Shown here: positions 16,843 to 29,319 of the stretch, one piece after another
How positions within the stretch are numbered: the stretch's first letter is position 1
Layout of the letters: each line of letters starts with the position of its first letter
Assembly (NCBI GenBank): GCA_947449305.1
Contig: CANFRA010000007.1
Span: forward strand, 1 to 45,486
Reading direction: 5' to 3'
Origin: Burkholderiaceae bacterium
GTDB taxonomy: Bacteria > Pseudomonadota > Gammaproteobacteria > Burkholderiales > Burkholderiaceae
DNA length: 45,486 nt
The notes under the pieces: model-generated
Told to the model about the DNA's origin: nothing
Database searches by the model: none
What the model saw: only the letters and a program-made list of their open reading frames with translations
Translations under genes and position numbers: made by a program

Positions 16843-17826
16843 ATGACCTCCACTAGCAATCAACCACTTGCCATTATTACTGGATCTTCTTCTGGTGTTG
16901 GTTTATATGCTGCAAAAGCCCTACTCGCCAGAAATTGGCGACTGATTCTGGCGGTCCGCGATCCCCAAAAAATGGAGTTGGCTGCCAAGGCGCATCAATT
17001 TGATTCTAGCCAATATGAAATCTGGCAATTAGACCTAGGCAACCTTGATAGTGTTCGAGCATTTGTGAAGCACTTTAATGACAGCGGCCAAAAGCTCAAT
17101 GCCCTGCTATGCAATGCAGCTACCTATCTGCCGCTCTTGAAAGAGCCTGCACGTTCGCCTCAAGGGTTTGAGATCAGTGTTGCCACCAATTATTTTGGGC
17201 ACTATGTTCTGAGCAGAATGTTGCTAGAAAATCTGATCCAAACTGCTAAAGTACATGAGCATGCCCGCCTCATTACTTTGGGCACTGTTACTGCCAATTC
17301 AGAAGAGTTTGGCGGTAAAGTACCCATTCCGGCGCCTGCAGACATTGGCGCACTAGAAGGTCTGATGGCTGGCTTTAAAGCCCCAATCGCCATGATCAAC
17401 GGCAAGCCCTTTAAACCAGGCAAAGCCTACAAAGACAGTAAGTTATGCAATATGGTCATGAATCGTGAGCTACAAAAAAGATATCACGCAAGTACGGGTG
17501 TGATCTTTAATACTTTATATCCAGGATGCGTAGCTGAGACAGCGCTCTTTAGAGATACGCCACCACTCTTTCAGAAAATATTCCCTTGGTTTCAGAAGAA
17601 CATTACTAAAGGGTTTGTGAGCCAAGAGCTTGCGGGTGATCGAGTTGCTCAAGTCGTAGCCGATCCGCGCTTTACCCAATCGGGTGTTCACTGGAGTTGG
17701 GGAAATCGCAATTCAGCGATTAGAGAGCCTTTCGCTCAAGAGCTTTCGATGAAAGCCAAGAGCGAGAAACTGAGTAAAGATCTCTGGGAAGTTACTGCCA
17801 AGCTTGTTGGAATGCCCAGTGATTAA
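16843..17826 (+). CDS. por: Light-dependent protochlorophyllide oxidoreductase (LPOR)
   Basis: LPOR reduces the C17-C18 double bond of protochlorophyllide with NADPH in a light-triggered, oxygen-tolerant reaction. The 327-residue SDR protein carries the LPOR blocks: dinucleotide motif GSSSGVG (14-20), NAATY (91-95), [12 protein letters not shown], catalytic YKDSK (Tyr196, Lys200) followed by LCNM with Cys202, [13 protein letters not shown], then [19 protein letters not shown] and [10 protein letters not shown]. The last blocks are specific to LPOR rather than general SDRs. Enzymes of this kind are typical of cyanobacteria and plants and are known in some aerobic anoxygenic phototrophs, where transfer has been proposed. 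It converges on bchL of the dark-operative enzyme. No clear ribosome binding site is seen before the ATG. Confidence 0.93.
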   Translation: MTSTSNQPLAIITGSSSGVGLYAAKALLARNWRLILAVRDPQKMELAAKAHQFDSSQYEIWQLDLGNLDSVRAFVKHFNDSGQKLNALLCNAATYLPLLKEPARSPQGFEISVATNYFGHYVLSRMLLENLIQTAKVHEHARLITLGTVTANSEEFGGKVPIPAPADIGALEGLMAGFKAPIAMINGKPFKPGKAYKDSKLCNMVMNRELQKRYHASTGVIFNTLYPGCVAETALFRDTPPLFQKIFPWFQKNITKGFVSQELAGDRVAQVVADPRFTQSGVHWSWGNRNSAIREPFAQELSMKAKSEKLSKDLWEVTAKLVGMPSD

Positions 17827-17853
17827 GTAAGTAGCTTATTTAGCTGCTTACTT
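17825..17853. terminator. Hairpin between convergent por and bchL
   Basis: AAGTAAGTAGC and GCTGCTTACTT pair over 11 positions with one non-Watson-Crick position and a seven-base loop. The hairpin lies between the por stop and the bchL stop, so it could end transcription from both sides. There is no strong T run, so efficiency is uncertain. Confidence 0.5.
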
Positions 17854-17859
17854 AGCTAC

Positions 17860-18780
<921 letters not shown>

Positions 18781-18804
18781 CTATTTTTGACCTAAGGTCA
18801 TGAT

Positions 18805-21683
<2,879 letters not shown>

Positions 21684-21722
21684 TTACCTCAGACTTTGCT
21701 ATAAGAAATGAATAGAAAATTG

Positions 21723-21746
21723 AATTGGTTTGTCTTCAAACCAATT
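21723..21746 (-). other. Perfect hairpin in the bchN leader
   Basis: AATTGGTTTG and CAAACCAATT form a perfect 10-bp stem with a four-base loop, 43 bases upstream of the bchN TTG. In the bchN RNA it is followed by a short U-rich stretch (CAATTTTC), so it could be a weak attenuator or a 5' RNA-stabilising stem. It is not close enough to hide the ribosome binding site. Confidence 0.45.
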
Positions 21747-21903
21747 TCAAAAAGGGGGTCAAGCCAAAAATGAGTCATACCGTAAAACGTTGATCTATAG
21801 ATGCCTTAGTAAAAGCCTCTTGAGGGGTTTTAGATATAAGTGTTTACACCGATTAAATGGGGTTTAATAGGGTTCTGAGGTATTGGGCGGGCTATTTTGG
21901 GCC

Positions 21904-21944
21904 CAAAGAAAAAGCCCCAAAAACTGCAATATTGTGGGGCTTTT
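21904..21944 (-). terminator. Rho-independent terminator after the 67-aa membrane protein gene
   Basis: Reading on the minus strand, AAAAGCCCCA pairs with TGGGGCTTTT and is followed by TCTTT. It lies 20 bases after the stop of the 67-residue gene and upstream of bchN, so it separates that gene from the bchNBL transcript and implies that bchN has its own promoter within 21681-21903. Confidence 0.85.
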
Positions 21945-21963
21945 ATCGGTTCAGAATTGGCTT

Positions 21964-22167
21964 TTAACGCTGGGACTTGAGCAGCGCCTTAAAGCTAAGA
22001 CCACTTAATGCCAAGCCAATTCCAAGTGATACGATCAACGTGGCTGATTTAGATTGAGTCTCGCCCGCCGATAAGATCAGATAAAAAGCTACGGTAATGC
22101 TAGTCACCATGCCGCAAAATCCAGCTATTTTAGAAATCTGGTCTCTGACATCATGAAATTTCATCAT
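21964..22167 (-). CDS. Small two-helix membrane protein
   Basis: I do not recognise the family. The 67-residue protein has two hydrophobic segments (about 14-33 and 41-60) joined by a short polar loop (SAGETQSKS) and a basic tail, KALLKSQR, a compact helical hairpin. AAGGAT lies seven bases before the ATG, which is good support for expression, and a strong terminator follows. It is a single-gene unit at the outer border of the bchNBL block; nothing in the sequence ties it to photosynthesis. Confidence 0.7.
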   Translation of the reverse strand: MMKFHDVRDQISKIAGFCGMVTSITVAFYLILSAGETQSKSATLIVSLGIGLALSGLSFKALLKSQR

Positions 22168-22314
22168 GCTTTGTATCCTTTCAAGGTTTTTATCTGTTGC
22201 GCACGAGATCTTTATTAGATCTTCAGTGCACCAGCAATGTATCAGTACTTATTTACTGTGAAAACTTTAAACCGCGACATTCTTGGAGTCAAGATATCTA
22301 GGGTAAACCCTTGA

Positions 22315-23289
22315 TTAAATATGATTTTTCTCTATTTCTAGCATGCCCTCTTCCATCCCATAGATCGGCTCATAAGCCAATTGCTCTTTAGCTTTGGTAA
22401 TCGAGACAGAAAACGGGTGCGCCATTAAGTGGACCATCTCCCGAATTAAAGGGGGCTCTCCACGTAGCGGTAAGTAGTTCCAACCATTTTCCGTAAAGCG
22501 TGCCAATGGCCAGGCTAAGAAACGGGGGATGGATAAAGTAGGCACTTTGTAATGGCCTGCCAAAAGTCTTCTACTCATCCATTGCCTAAAGAGAACTGGC
22601 GGTCCATCGCTAATAAAAAAGCTTTCTCGATTTGATTTAGATAGCAAGGCTTTATTAACTGCTGCGCACAGGTTGTCAATGTTGCAAGTGGAAAAGAGAT
22701 AGTTACCCTGATCAAACCAGCCAAATTGATTCAAGTTAGCAGCCTTACCTAAGATGCGATCAATGAGATCCCCTTTTCCCCAAATTGATGCAGGTCGAAG
22801 GCTGATGACTCGAAAAGACTCATCTCCAGCCGCTAGAACATACTGCTCTGCTAAGGACTTGCTATGGCTATAGGGAAATTTTTGTAGAGATGGCAAAGCG
22901 CGCGATTCGCTAACTTCTAAATTAGGCATAGACGGATCTTTAGCAACCGATGCATCACTCATATATATGAACTGCGGAACGCTAGCCTGCTTAGCAGCCT
23001 TCAGAATATGCTCTGTCATGAGCACATTGGTCTCATGTAATGCTTTTTCGCTATTCCATAACCTCATCTCTGCTGCGCAATGAATCACACTATCGATACC
23101 TTGTAGTCGCTTGGCTAAACTTTGAACATCATTTAAGTCACCCGACCACACTTCAACATGATTCTCAGGCTTGATATTGAGCGACTGTGGTGAGCGATAG
23201 TGCGCAACGATCTCATGGCCTGCCGATACAAGAGACTGGACTAAATGACTTCCTACAAAACCGCTGGCGCCAGTCAAAAAGATTTTCAT
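22315..23289 (-). CDS. NAD(P)-dependent epimerase/dehydratase (extended SDR)
   Basis: The protein begins MKIFLTGASGFVGSHLVQSL, so the Rossmann motif GASGFVG falls at residues 7-13. The ORF track extends 17 codons further, but that extension overlaps the upstream gene and pushes the nucleotide-binding motif away from the N-terminus; I use the inner ATG, giving 324 residues. The active-site pair is Tyr140-SHS-Lys144. It belongs to the extended SDR family, near the 3-beta-hydroxysteroid dehydrogenase or sugar-nucleotide epimerase branch; the substrate is unknown. The gene starts 7 bases after a 99-codon membrane-protein gene, so the two form an operon. No strong ribosome binding site is visible. 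Confidence 0.8.
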   Translation of the reverse strand: MKIFLTGASGFVGSHLVQSLVSAGHEIVAHYRSPQSLNIKPENHVEVWSGDLNDVQSLAKRLQGIDSVIHCAAEMRLWNSEKALHETNVLMTEHILKAAKQASVPQFIYMSDASVAKDPSMPNLEVSESRALPSLQKFPYSHSKSLAEQYVLAAGDESFRVISLRPASIWGKGDLIDRILGKAANLNQFGWFDQGNYLFSTCNIDNLCAAVNKALLSKSNRESFFISDGPPVLFRQWMSRRLLAGHYKVPTLSIPRFLAWPLARFTENGWNYLPLRGEPPLIREMVHLMAHPFSVSITKAKEQLAYEPIYGMEEGMLEIEKNHI

Positions 23290-23296
23290 TGAGCGC

Positions 23297-23596
23297 TCAT
23301 TTGCTGAACCGCTGGCCAAGATACATAGCAGATCGTCCATAGTAATAGGCGGTGGCTAGCAATACTTTTGGCGAGAGGCAAACAATTGTCAGGAGAAGCA
23401 GAATCCCAAAGGACCAATGCTGTGTTGAGCCGAAACTGGCAAAGATAATCAGTCCTAGAAAAATGATCTTGCGTGTTTGACCGCGAGGTAGCCAGGGGCT
23501 TCTTTTGTATAGGGGGTCTTTATTTGTTGCGGAGCTCTCGCCTGCCATCTTCCTGATATCTCTAAAAGTCCAAAGCCAATCTAAGTGAACTATCAT
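23297..23596 (-). CDS. Small membrane protein upstream of the epimerase gene
   Basis: I do not recognise the family. The 99-residue frame has two hydrophobic segments (about 43-57 and 61-80) and a short basic C-terminus, RSAMYLGQRFSK. An inner ATG at codon 17 (MAGESSATNKD) is an alternative start. Neither start has a well-spaced ribosome binding site, and only 23 bases separate the first ATG from the divergent ABC transporter start, too little for two ordinary promoters; this slightly favours the inner start. The close link to the epimerase suggests a shared pathway. Confidence 0.6.
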   Translation of the reverse strand: MIVHLDWLWTFRDIRKMAGESSATNKDPLYKRSPWLPRGQTRKIIFLGLIIFASFGSTQHWSFGILLLLTIVCLSPKVLLATAYYYGRSAMYLGQRFSK

Positions 23597-23619
23597 AGAT
23601 AATTATTAGGGATTATTCA

Positions 23620-25392
23620 ATGACCAAGCAGAGCAACAAGACCAATCCCCGTGGGTTTCGTACCCTAGCAGCACTAACTCCTTTTCTAAAGCCCTATAAA
23701 AAGCAATTTGTCTTAGCGATCTTTAGTCTGGTTCTAGCTGCTAGTGCAACCTTAGCTGTTCCCTTCTCTTTTAGACAAATCATTGATTTGGGATTTAATG
23801 CCAATAGCGGCAGCCAAATCAATACCACTTTTTTAACCTTATTTGCTGTAGCTTGTTTAGTGGCATTAGGCACCTCTCTGCGTTTTTACATGGTGTCCTG
23901 GCTTGGCGAAAAAATTACGACTGATATTCGCTCAGCGGTCTATAGCCATGTCATCAAACAAAGTCCTGAGTTCTTTGAATCTACGCACAGCGGTGAAATT
24001 CTCTCGCGCCTGAATACTGATACCGTCCTGATTCAGACCTTGATTGGCACTAGTGTCTCGATGGCTATCCGCAATATGCTCTTGCTAGCAGGTGGTTTAG
24101 TGATGATGTTTATCACCAGCCCAAAACTATCTGTCCTGATTTTTGCTACCTTGCTCATGACCATCATTCCTACTGTGATCATGGGAAGGCGTGTTCGCAA
24201 GCTCTCACGAAATTCACAAGATAAGATTGCCGATGCCTCTGCACTAGCAAGTGAGAAATTAAACGCGATTCCAACGATTCAGTCTTTTACCAATGAAAAG
24301 ATTGAAATCAATCGCTTTAACCAATCCATTCAAACTGCACTTGTAGCGGCGATCACCCGGACACAAGCTCGGTCATTGCTGACCTTTGTGGCAATTCTAT
24401 TTGGCTTTACCAGCATTATTTTGGTTCTCTGGCTTGGTGCTTATGCCGTTATGGACAATCAAATTACCGCTGGAGAGCTCTCTCAATTTATTTTGTATGC
24501 CGTAATCGTTGCTGGTGCGATTGCCGGTATCTCTGAAGTAGTAGGCGATACCCAAAGAGCCATTGGAGCTAGTGATCGTCTTTTAGAACTACTCAACGTT
24601 CAGTCATCTATTCAAACGGTAGCAGTTGTGGAATCAATCCCTCAGGTGAATGCCAATGGTATTGGAGTAGCAGTAGATAACTTGTGCTTTCACTATCCTT
24701 CTAATCAAAACAGCGTTTTATCGGATGTCTCTTTTGAGATTAAACCTGGTGAGCGCATTGCCGTTGTCGGCCCCTCAGGTGCTGGTAAGACCACCCTCTT
24801 TCAACTTCTTCAGCGCTTTTATGATCCCACCAGCGGAAAGATTCTATTTAATGGCATCAACATTAAAGATCTTGAATTGGAAGCTCTGCGAAAAATGATT
24901 GGTGTAGTGCCACAAGATATTGTGATTTTTTCTGATAACGCCATGGAAAATATTCGCTTTGGAAAAATGGATGCCACCGATGAGGAAGTGTTCGCTGCCG
25001 CTCGCCTAGCAATTGCCGATGAATTTATCTCTAAATTACCTGAAGGCTATCAAAGCTTCTTAGGTGATCGGGGTATTCGTTTATCAGGAGGACAAAAGCA
25101 GCGCATTGCTATTGCCAGAGTCCTCTTAAAAAATCCTGCCCTGTTACTTTTAGATGAAGCCACAAGCGCTCTTGATGCTGAATCTGAATTACTAGTTCAG
25201 CGCGCTCTAGAAGCTGCCATGGATCACCGTACTACTATTGTGATTGCGCATCGCCTGTCTACAGTCAAGCAAGCCGATAAAATTTTGGTGTTAGAGAATG
25301 GACGAATTATTGAAACGGGGACCCATGCGGATTTAATTCTTCGTAGTGGTCTGTATGCCCGTTTGGCTAAACTGCAATTTACGGATAAATAA
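23620..25392 (+). CDS. MsbA-like ABC exporter (fused membrane and ATPase domains)
   Basis: The 590-residue half-transporter would work as a homodimer in the inner membrane. The N-terminal two thirds is the ABC type-1 membrane domain with about six helices and the conserved LSRLNTDTVLIQTLIG segment; the C-terminal third is the ATPase with Walker A GPSGAGKTT (about 384-392), signature LSGGQKQR (about 488), Walker B with DEATSALD (about 511) and switch His in IAHRLST. It resembles MsbA and other lipid or multidrug exporters. Substrate cannot be assigned. It diverges from the epimerase pair. Confidence 0.88.
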   Translation: MTKQSNKTNPRGFRTLAALTPFLKPYKKQFVLAIFSLVLAASATLAVPFSFRQIIDLGFNANSGSQINTTFLTLFAVACLVALGTSLRFYMVSWLGEKITTDIRSAVYSHVIKQSPEFFESTHSGEILSRLNTDTVLIQTLIGTSVSMAIRNMLLLAGGLVMMFITSPKLSVLIFATLLMTIIPTVIMGRRVRKLSRNSQDKIADASALASEKLNAIPTIQSFTNEKIEINRFNQSIQTALVAAITRTQARSLLTFVAILFGFTSIILVLWLGAYAVMDNQITAGELSQFILYAVIVAGAIAGISEVVGDTQRAIGASDRLLELLNVQSSIQTVAVVESIPQVNANGIGVAVDNLCFHYPSNQNSVLSDVSFEIKPGERIAVVGPSGAGKTTLFQLLQRFYDPTSGKILFNGINIKDLELEALRKMIGVVPQDIVIFSDNAMENIRFGKMDATDEEVFAAARLAIADEFISKLPEGYQSFLGDRGIRLSGGQKQRIAIARVLLKNPALLLLDEATSALDAESELLVQRALEAAMDHRTTIVIAHRLSTVKQADKILVLENGRIIETGTHADLILRSGLYARLAKLQFTDK

Positions 25393-25415
25393 GAGTCCAA
25401 TAAGGCAGAGTGGCC

Positions 25416-25547
25416 TTAGATTATCCGTAGCATTTTCAGCATTCCCCAGATCATCCAAATAATAGCTAGCACTAGGACAGTTCTGGCGTCTAGTGAGATT
25501 CTAAATAACTGTAATTGCCTGTGAGAACACTCTATAGAAACTCGCAA
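25416..25547 (-). CDS. Uncalled 43-aa single-helix membrane protein, TTG start
   Basis: This frame is too short for the ORF track. It starts at TTG with a near-perfect ribosome binding site (GAGGAGGT) about five bases upstream and runs for 43 codons. The peptide has a polar N-terminus (MRVSIECSHRQLQLFRISLD), then one hydrophobic helix (TVLVLAIIWMIWGML) and a short basic end. It is alone between the convergent ABC exporter gene and the TauD-like gene, about 140 bases downstream of the latter. No family is recognised. The strong ribosome binding site and clean amphipathic-then-hydrophobic layout argue for a real small protein, but an ATG is lacking. Confidence 0.6.
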   Translation of the reverse strand: MRVSIECSHRQLQLFRISLDARTVLVLAIIWMIWGMLKMLRII

Positions 25548-25688
25548 AGCTGACCTCCTCTATATAGAAGAGTTCAGCGTAGAGCTATTAGTAGGCAATG
25601 GATAGAGATTGGGGATGAATTGGGCGTAGGAAAGCATTACCTCTTTGTAATACTCTCCAGCAGATAAATGCTGTAGATTTTCTAAAAT

Positions 25689-26555
25689 CTAAACGCGAGC
25701 AATATCTAGAGTGGTTACTCGAGTCAGCTCACGCTTATAAAGCTTATCGTCAAATGGACGCGCTCTATGCATCGTTGTGCGGTTATCCCAAATGACTAAA
25801 TCTCCCAAGGTCCATTCGTGATAATGCACAAACTGTGGCTGCGTGGCATGCTCCATCAATTCTTTTAACAAGAGACGCCCTTCAGGCACCGGCCACTCCA
25901 CTACATGGTCAGCATGAGAAGCAAGATATAAGCCCTTGCGCGCAGAGCCTGGAATCATCTTGACTAATGGTTGTGTTGCTCCTGGAAGTTTAGCTTTTTC
26001 TTCCTCAGCAAAATCAAAACCCATTGTATGCCGTGAATACACAATTGAATGGCGTACATGTAAATTTGCAATCGTCTCTTTAGTTTGTTCATCTAAAGCA
26101 TCATAGGCAGCACGCATATCTGCAAATTCGGTATCGGCGCGCACTGGTGGAATATTGCGTGCAAAGAGCATAGAGTAGCGCCCTGCTGGATCGACAAAGG
26201 ATGCATCGGTATGCCAAATACGATTGCTAATATTGTTCATGCGGCGCCGATCGTCGGCCGCCATAATATCGCCGTCTTGGGTCACGTTCGAAATATCAGT
26301 TAAGGCATCATTACCAAAACGGTTCTTGCTCACCGCTGAATTAGATGTTTTGGAATGCAACTCACCGTCGAGGCGCTGGGCAAAATCAAGCTGATCTTGG
26401 AGTGAGAACTCTTGGCCTTTAAATACTAGGACGCCATATTCTGTCATTCCCTTGCGCAGCTCTTCAAGCGAGGCTTCATCACTGAGCTCACGTAAATTGA
26501 TGGGGCTCACCTCAGCCATAAAGGTGGGATGTAGTTTTTTAAAGGTGATCGTCAT
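25689..26555 (-). CDS. TauD/TfdA-family 2-oxoglutarate-dependent dioxygenase
   Basis: The 288-residue protein is a Fe(II)/2-oxoglutarate dioxygenase of the TauD/TfdA type. The metal-binding triad is visible as HxD in IWHTDASF and the distal His in TTMHRARPFD, with the 2-oxoglutarate-binding arginine following in the same segment (RARPF). VLVFKGQEFSLQDQLDFAQR is a typical family N-terminus. Relatives attack taurine, alkylsulfates or phenoxyacetates; the substrate here cannot be named. It lies 29 bases after a Bug-type binding-protein gene on the same strand, suggesting that the substrate is imported. Confidence 0.88.
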   Translation of the reverse strand: MTITFKKLHPTFMAEVSPINLRELSDEASLEELRKGMTEYGVLVFKGQEFSLQDQLDFAQRLDGELHSKTSNSAVSKNRFGNDALTDISNVTQDGDIMAADDRRRMNNISNRIWHTDASFVDPAGRYSMLFARNIPPVRADTEFADMRAAYDALDEQTKETIANLHVRHSIVYSRHTMGFDFAEEEKAKLPGATQPLVKMIPGSARKGLYLASHADHVVEWPVPEGRLLLKELMEHATQPQFVHYHEWTLGDLVIWDNRTTMHRARPFDDKLYKRELTRVTTLDIARV

Positions 26556-26584
26556 ATCAGATTAATGTAAGAGATATCGCCAAA

Positions 26585-27565
26585 CTAGTCTAGTGTCACG
26601 TTGTTTTCACGCGCTACCTTACCCCACTTAGCAATCTCAGACTTCACATAGGCGTCAAATTGCTTTGGCGTAGAGCCTACTGTCTCAGCGCCATAACTCT
26701 TGAGCTTCTCTGCAACATCAGGCATCTTCAGAATCTTCAGAATCTCGCTATTTAAGCGATCAATAATGGCTGGAGGTGTTCCGGCTGGCACCATTACACC
26801 GCCCCAAGATACTGACTCAAATCCAGGTATGGTTTCTGCAACAGTTGGCACATCCGGAAATGAAGGTAAGCGCTTATTGCTAGTCACCGCTAAAGCACGT
26901 AATTGGCCTGAACGAATAAAAGGTGTGGCGGCAATGGCTGTTGGCAAGGCAACAGTTACTTGCCCTGACATCACATCGACAAGGCCTGGTGCATCGCCCT
27001 TATATGGAACATGCACCATCTTGATCCCTGCCATGGAGTTAAATAGCTCACCAGAAAGGTGGTTTGATGCGCCGTTGCCTGCTGAGGCAAACGTGACCTT
27101 TCCAGGATTGGCTTTTGCATAGGCAATCAGATCAGCCAAGGAATTAATTGGCTGGGTTGGCGCAACCACAATAAATTGGGGAACGATGGTCGTTAAGGTA
27201 ACTGCTGAGAAGTCTTTAACAGCATCATATGGCAGTTTTTTGTACACCACCGGATTAATTGCATTTGGTCCTAAGTTAGCCATTAAGAGGGTATAACCAT
27301 CAGGAGCTGCCTTAGCTACGTATTCGGTTGCAATAATGCCGTTAGCTCCTGGCTTATTTTCTACCACTACTGACTGCCCAATTGACTCAGATAGTTTTGT
27401 AGCGATTAATCTTGCTGTGACATCGGAAGCGCCACCAGCCGGATAAACCACAATAAATTTAATGGGCTGTTTGGTAGGCCAAGCCTGAGCCTGCACCGCT
27501 AACGGGAAAATCAAGACTGCTAAAAATAACGCTGCGATGCGAATAATGCTCGTAAAAAGATTCAT
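26585..27565 (-). CDS. Bug-type periplasmic solute-binding protein (TctC family)
   Basis: The 326-residue protein has a signal peptide (IIRIAALFLAVLIFPLAVQAQA) and then the Bug/TctC fold: WPTKQPIKFIVVYPAGGASD, VENKPGANGIIATEYVAKA, PDGYTLLMANLG, FASAGNGASNHLSGELF and VPYKGDAPGLVDVMSGQV. Such proteins bind carboxylates in the periplasm, some feeding tripartite tricarboxylate transporters and some acting without known membrane partners. No tctA or tctB gene is nearby. It lies between the dehydratase and TauD-like genes (14 and 29 bases away) in one apparent operon. Confidence 0.92.
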   Translation of the reverse strand: MNLFTSIIRIAALFLAVLIFPLAVQAQAWPTKQPIKFIVVYPAGGASDVTARLIATKLSESIGQSVVVENKPGANGIIATEYVAKAAPDGYTLLMANLGPNAINPVVYKKLPYDAVKDFSAVTLTTIVPQFIVVAPTQPINSLADLIAYAKANPGKVTFASAGNGASNHLSGELFNSMAGIKMVHVPYKGDAPGLVDVMSGQVTVALPTAIAATPFIRSGQLRALAVTSNKRLPSFPDVPTVAETIPGFESVSWGGVMVPAGTPPAIIDRLNSEILKILKMPDVAEKLKSYGAETVGSTPKQFDAYVKSEIAKWGKVARENNVTLD

Positions 27566-27579
27566 ATTTAATTCTACCC

Positions 27580-29319
27580 TTAAAAAATATCTGGCTCTGG
27601 CACTGGTTTACCAAAGCTGGTTTCTAGGAAATCAAAGTCACATCCATCTTCTGCTTGCAGAATATGGCGGCTGAACATCCAGCCATAGCCACGTTCATAT
27701 TTAGGCGCTGGTGCAACCCATTTGGCTTTTCTTTGATTGAGATCTTCATCACTAATCTCTAAATGAATTTTTCTGTTGGGTACATCGACGGTGATCAGAT
27801 CTCCTGTTTTAACGAGCGCTAATGGTCCACCGATATAGGCTTCTGGCGAGGCATGCAATATGCAAGCACCATAACTCGTCCCACTCATCCGTGCATCGGA
27901 TAAGCGCAGCATATCGCGTACACCTTGCTTAACGAGTTTTACTGGAATCGGTAACATGCCCCACTCGGGCATGCCAGGTCCGCCTTTGGGGCCGGCGTTT
28001 CTGAGTACTAAGATGTGATTTTCGGTGACGTCAAGATTTTCATCTTCAACGGCTTTTTTCATTTCAGGATAGCTATCAAACACTAAGGCTGGACCAGTAT
28101 GCTTTAAGAATTTTTCTGCACAGGCGCTTGGCTTAATCACTGCGCCACCAGGAGCGATATTGCCTTTAAGTACCGCGAGCGCGCCTTCTTGGTAGATTGC
28201 TTTATTTAAGGGCCTGATGACATCTTCGTTATGCACTCGCGCATCTTGAATATTCTCACCAATGGTTTTACCGGTGATAGTCATCGCTTTTGGATTGAGA
28301 TGGGAGCCCATTTGCTTGAGGAGTGCAGGCATGCCTCCTGCGTAATAAAAGTCTTCCATCAAATATTGATCACCACTAGGACGGATATTGGCAATCACGG
28401 GGACTTTTCTGCTGGCCTTATCAAAATCATCTAGGGTCACAGTGCACTCTGCTCCAGCACGTCTTGACATCGCTATCAAATGAATGATGGCGTTCGTACT
28501 GCAGCCCATGGCCATAGCAGCATTAATAGCATTTAAGAAGCTCGTTTTATTTAAGACTTTTGCTGGGGTTAAATCTTCCCAGACCATCTCTACTATTCTT
28601 CTGCCGCAGGCTGCAGCCATGCGTGGATGACTTGCATCGGCCGCCGGAATACTTGATGCACCGGGTAGCGTGAGTCCTAATGCTTCGGCAATACCCATCA
28701 TGGTCGCTGCTGTGCCCATCGTCATACAAGTGCCATGACTGCGCGCGATACCGCCCTCTACTTCTAACCATTGAGCTTCTGAGAGCTTGCCAGCGCGGCG
28801 CTCATCCCAATACTTCCAAGCATCAGATCCTGAACCGAGAACTTTGCCTTTCCAATTACCCCGCAACATCGGACCAGCAGGTAGATATACAAATGGCAAG
28901 CCAGCAGATAAAGCGCCCATCACTAAACCAGGAGTTGTTTTATCGCAGCCACCCATAAGTACTGCACCATCAACAGGATGAGAGCGAATGAGCTCTTCGG
29001 TTTCCATGGCGAGCATATTTCGATAGAGCATGGTTGTCGGTTTGACATACTGCTCTGCCAGTGAAATTGCTGGCAGCTCTAGCGGGAATCCACCTGCTTG
29101 AAAAATACCGCGCTTGACATCCTCAACCCGTTGTTTGAAATGCGTATGGCAAGGATTAATGTCTGACCAAGTATTAATAATGGCAATCACTGGCTTACCA
29201 GCCCAATCCTCGGGGCCATAGCCCATTTGCATGGCGCGCGAGCGATGCCCAAATGAGCGTAAATCATCTGGTGCAAACCAGCGGGCACTACGCAGGGATT
29301 CTTTTGTCTTTTTTGGCAT
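27580..29319 (-). CDS. IlvD/EDD-family dehydratase, probable sugar-acid dehydratase
   Basis: The 579-residue protein is a Fe-S dehydratase of the dihydroxy-acid/phosphogluconate dehydratase family. Cluster cysteines are in GGCDKTTPG, SHGTCMTMGTA and MGCSTNAIIH. Its length, the start SARWFAPDDLRSFGHRSRAMQMG and its location outside an isoleucine-valine cluster resemble L-arabinonate or other sugar-acid dehydratases more than biosynthetic IlvD; this sub-assignment is inference. Neighbouring Bug binding proteins on both sides fit uptake and breakdown of a hydroxylated carboxylic acid. Confidence 0.87.
   Translation of the reverse strand: MPKKTKESLRSARWFAPDDLRSFGHRSRAMQMGYGPEDWAGKPVIAIINTWSDINPCHTHFKQRVEDVKRGIFQAGGFPLELPAISLAEQYVKPTTMLYRNMLAMETEELIRSHPVDGAVLMGGCDKTTPGLVMGALSAGLPFVYLPAGPMLRGNWKGKVLGSGSDAWKYWDERRAGKLSEAQWLEVEGGIARSHGTCMTMGTAATMMGIAEALGLTLPGASSIPAADASHPRMAAACGRRIVEMVWEDLTPAKVLNKTSFLNAINAAMAMGCSTNAIIHLIAMSRRAGAECTVTLDDFDKASRKVPVIANIRPSGDQYLMEDFYYAGGMPALLKQMGSHLNPKAMTITGKTIGENIQDARVHNEDVIRPLNKAIYQEGALAVLKGNIAPGGAVIKPSACAEKFLKHTGPALVFDSYPEMKKAVEDENLDVTENHILVLRNAGPKGGPGMPEWGMLPIPVKLVKQGVRDMLRLSDARMSGTSYGACILHASPEAYIGGPLALVKTGDLITVDVPNRKIHLEISDEDLNQRKAKWVAPAPKYERGYGWMFSRHILQAEDGCDFDFLETSFGKPVPEPDIF

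Noticed and set aside
21790-21804. FNR-type box (TTGAT-N4-ATCAA) near bchN
   Set aside because: Only the left half TTGAT matches; the right half reads AGATG, so it is not a credible FNR site.
23290-23340. Upstream extension of the epimerase gene to 23340
   Set aside because: The extension overlaps the 99-codon gene and moves the Rossmann motif away from the N-terminus; MKIFLTGASG is the natural start.
25674-25691. TAGATTTT-CT-AAAATCTA repeat at the end of the TauD-like gene
   Set aside because: A+T-only weak stem overlapping the stop codon, with no T run on the minus strand; probably chance.
26700-27122. 140-codon plus-strand ORF opposite the Bug gene
   Set aside because: Lies wholly antisense to a well-supported Bug-type gene; no recognisable domain.
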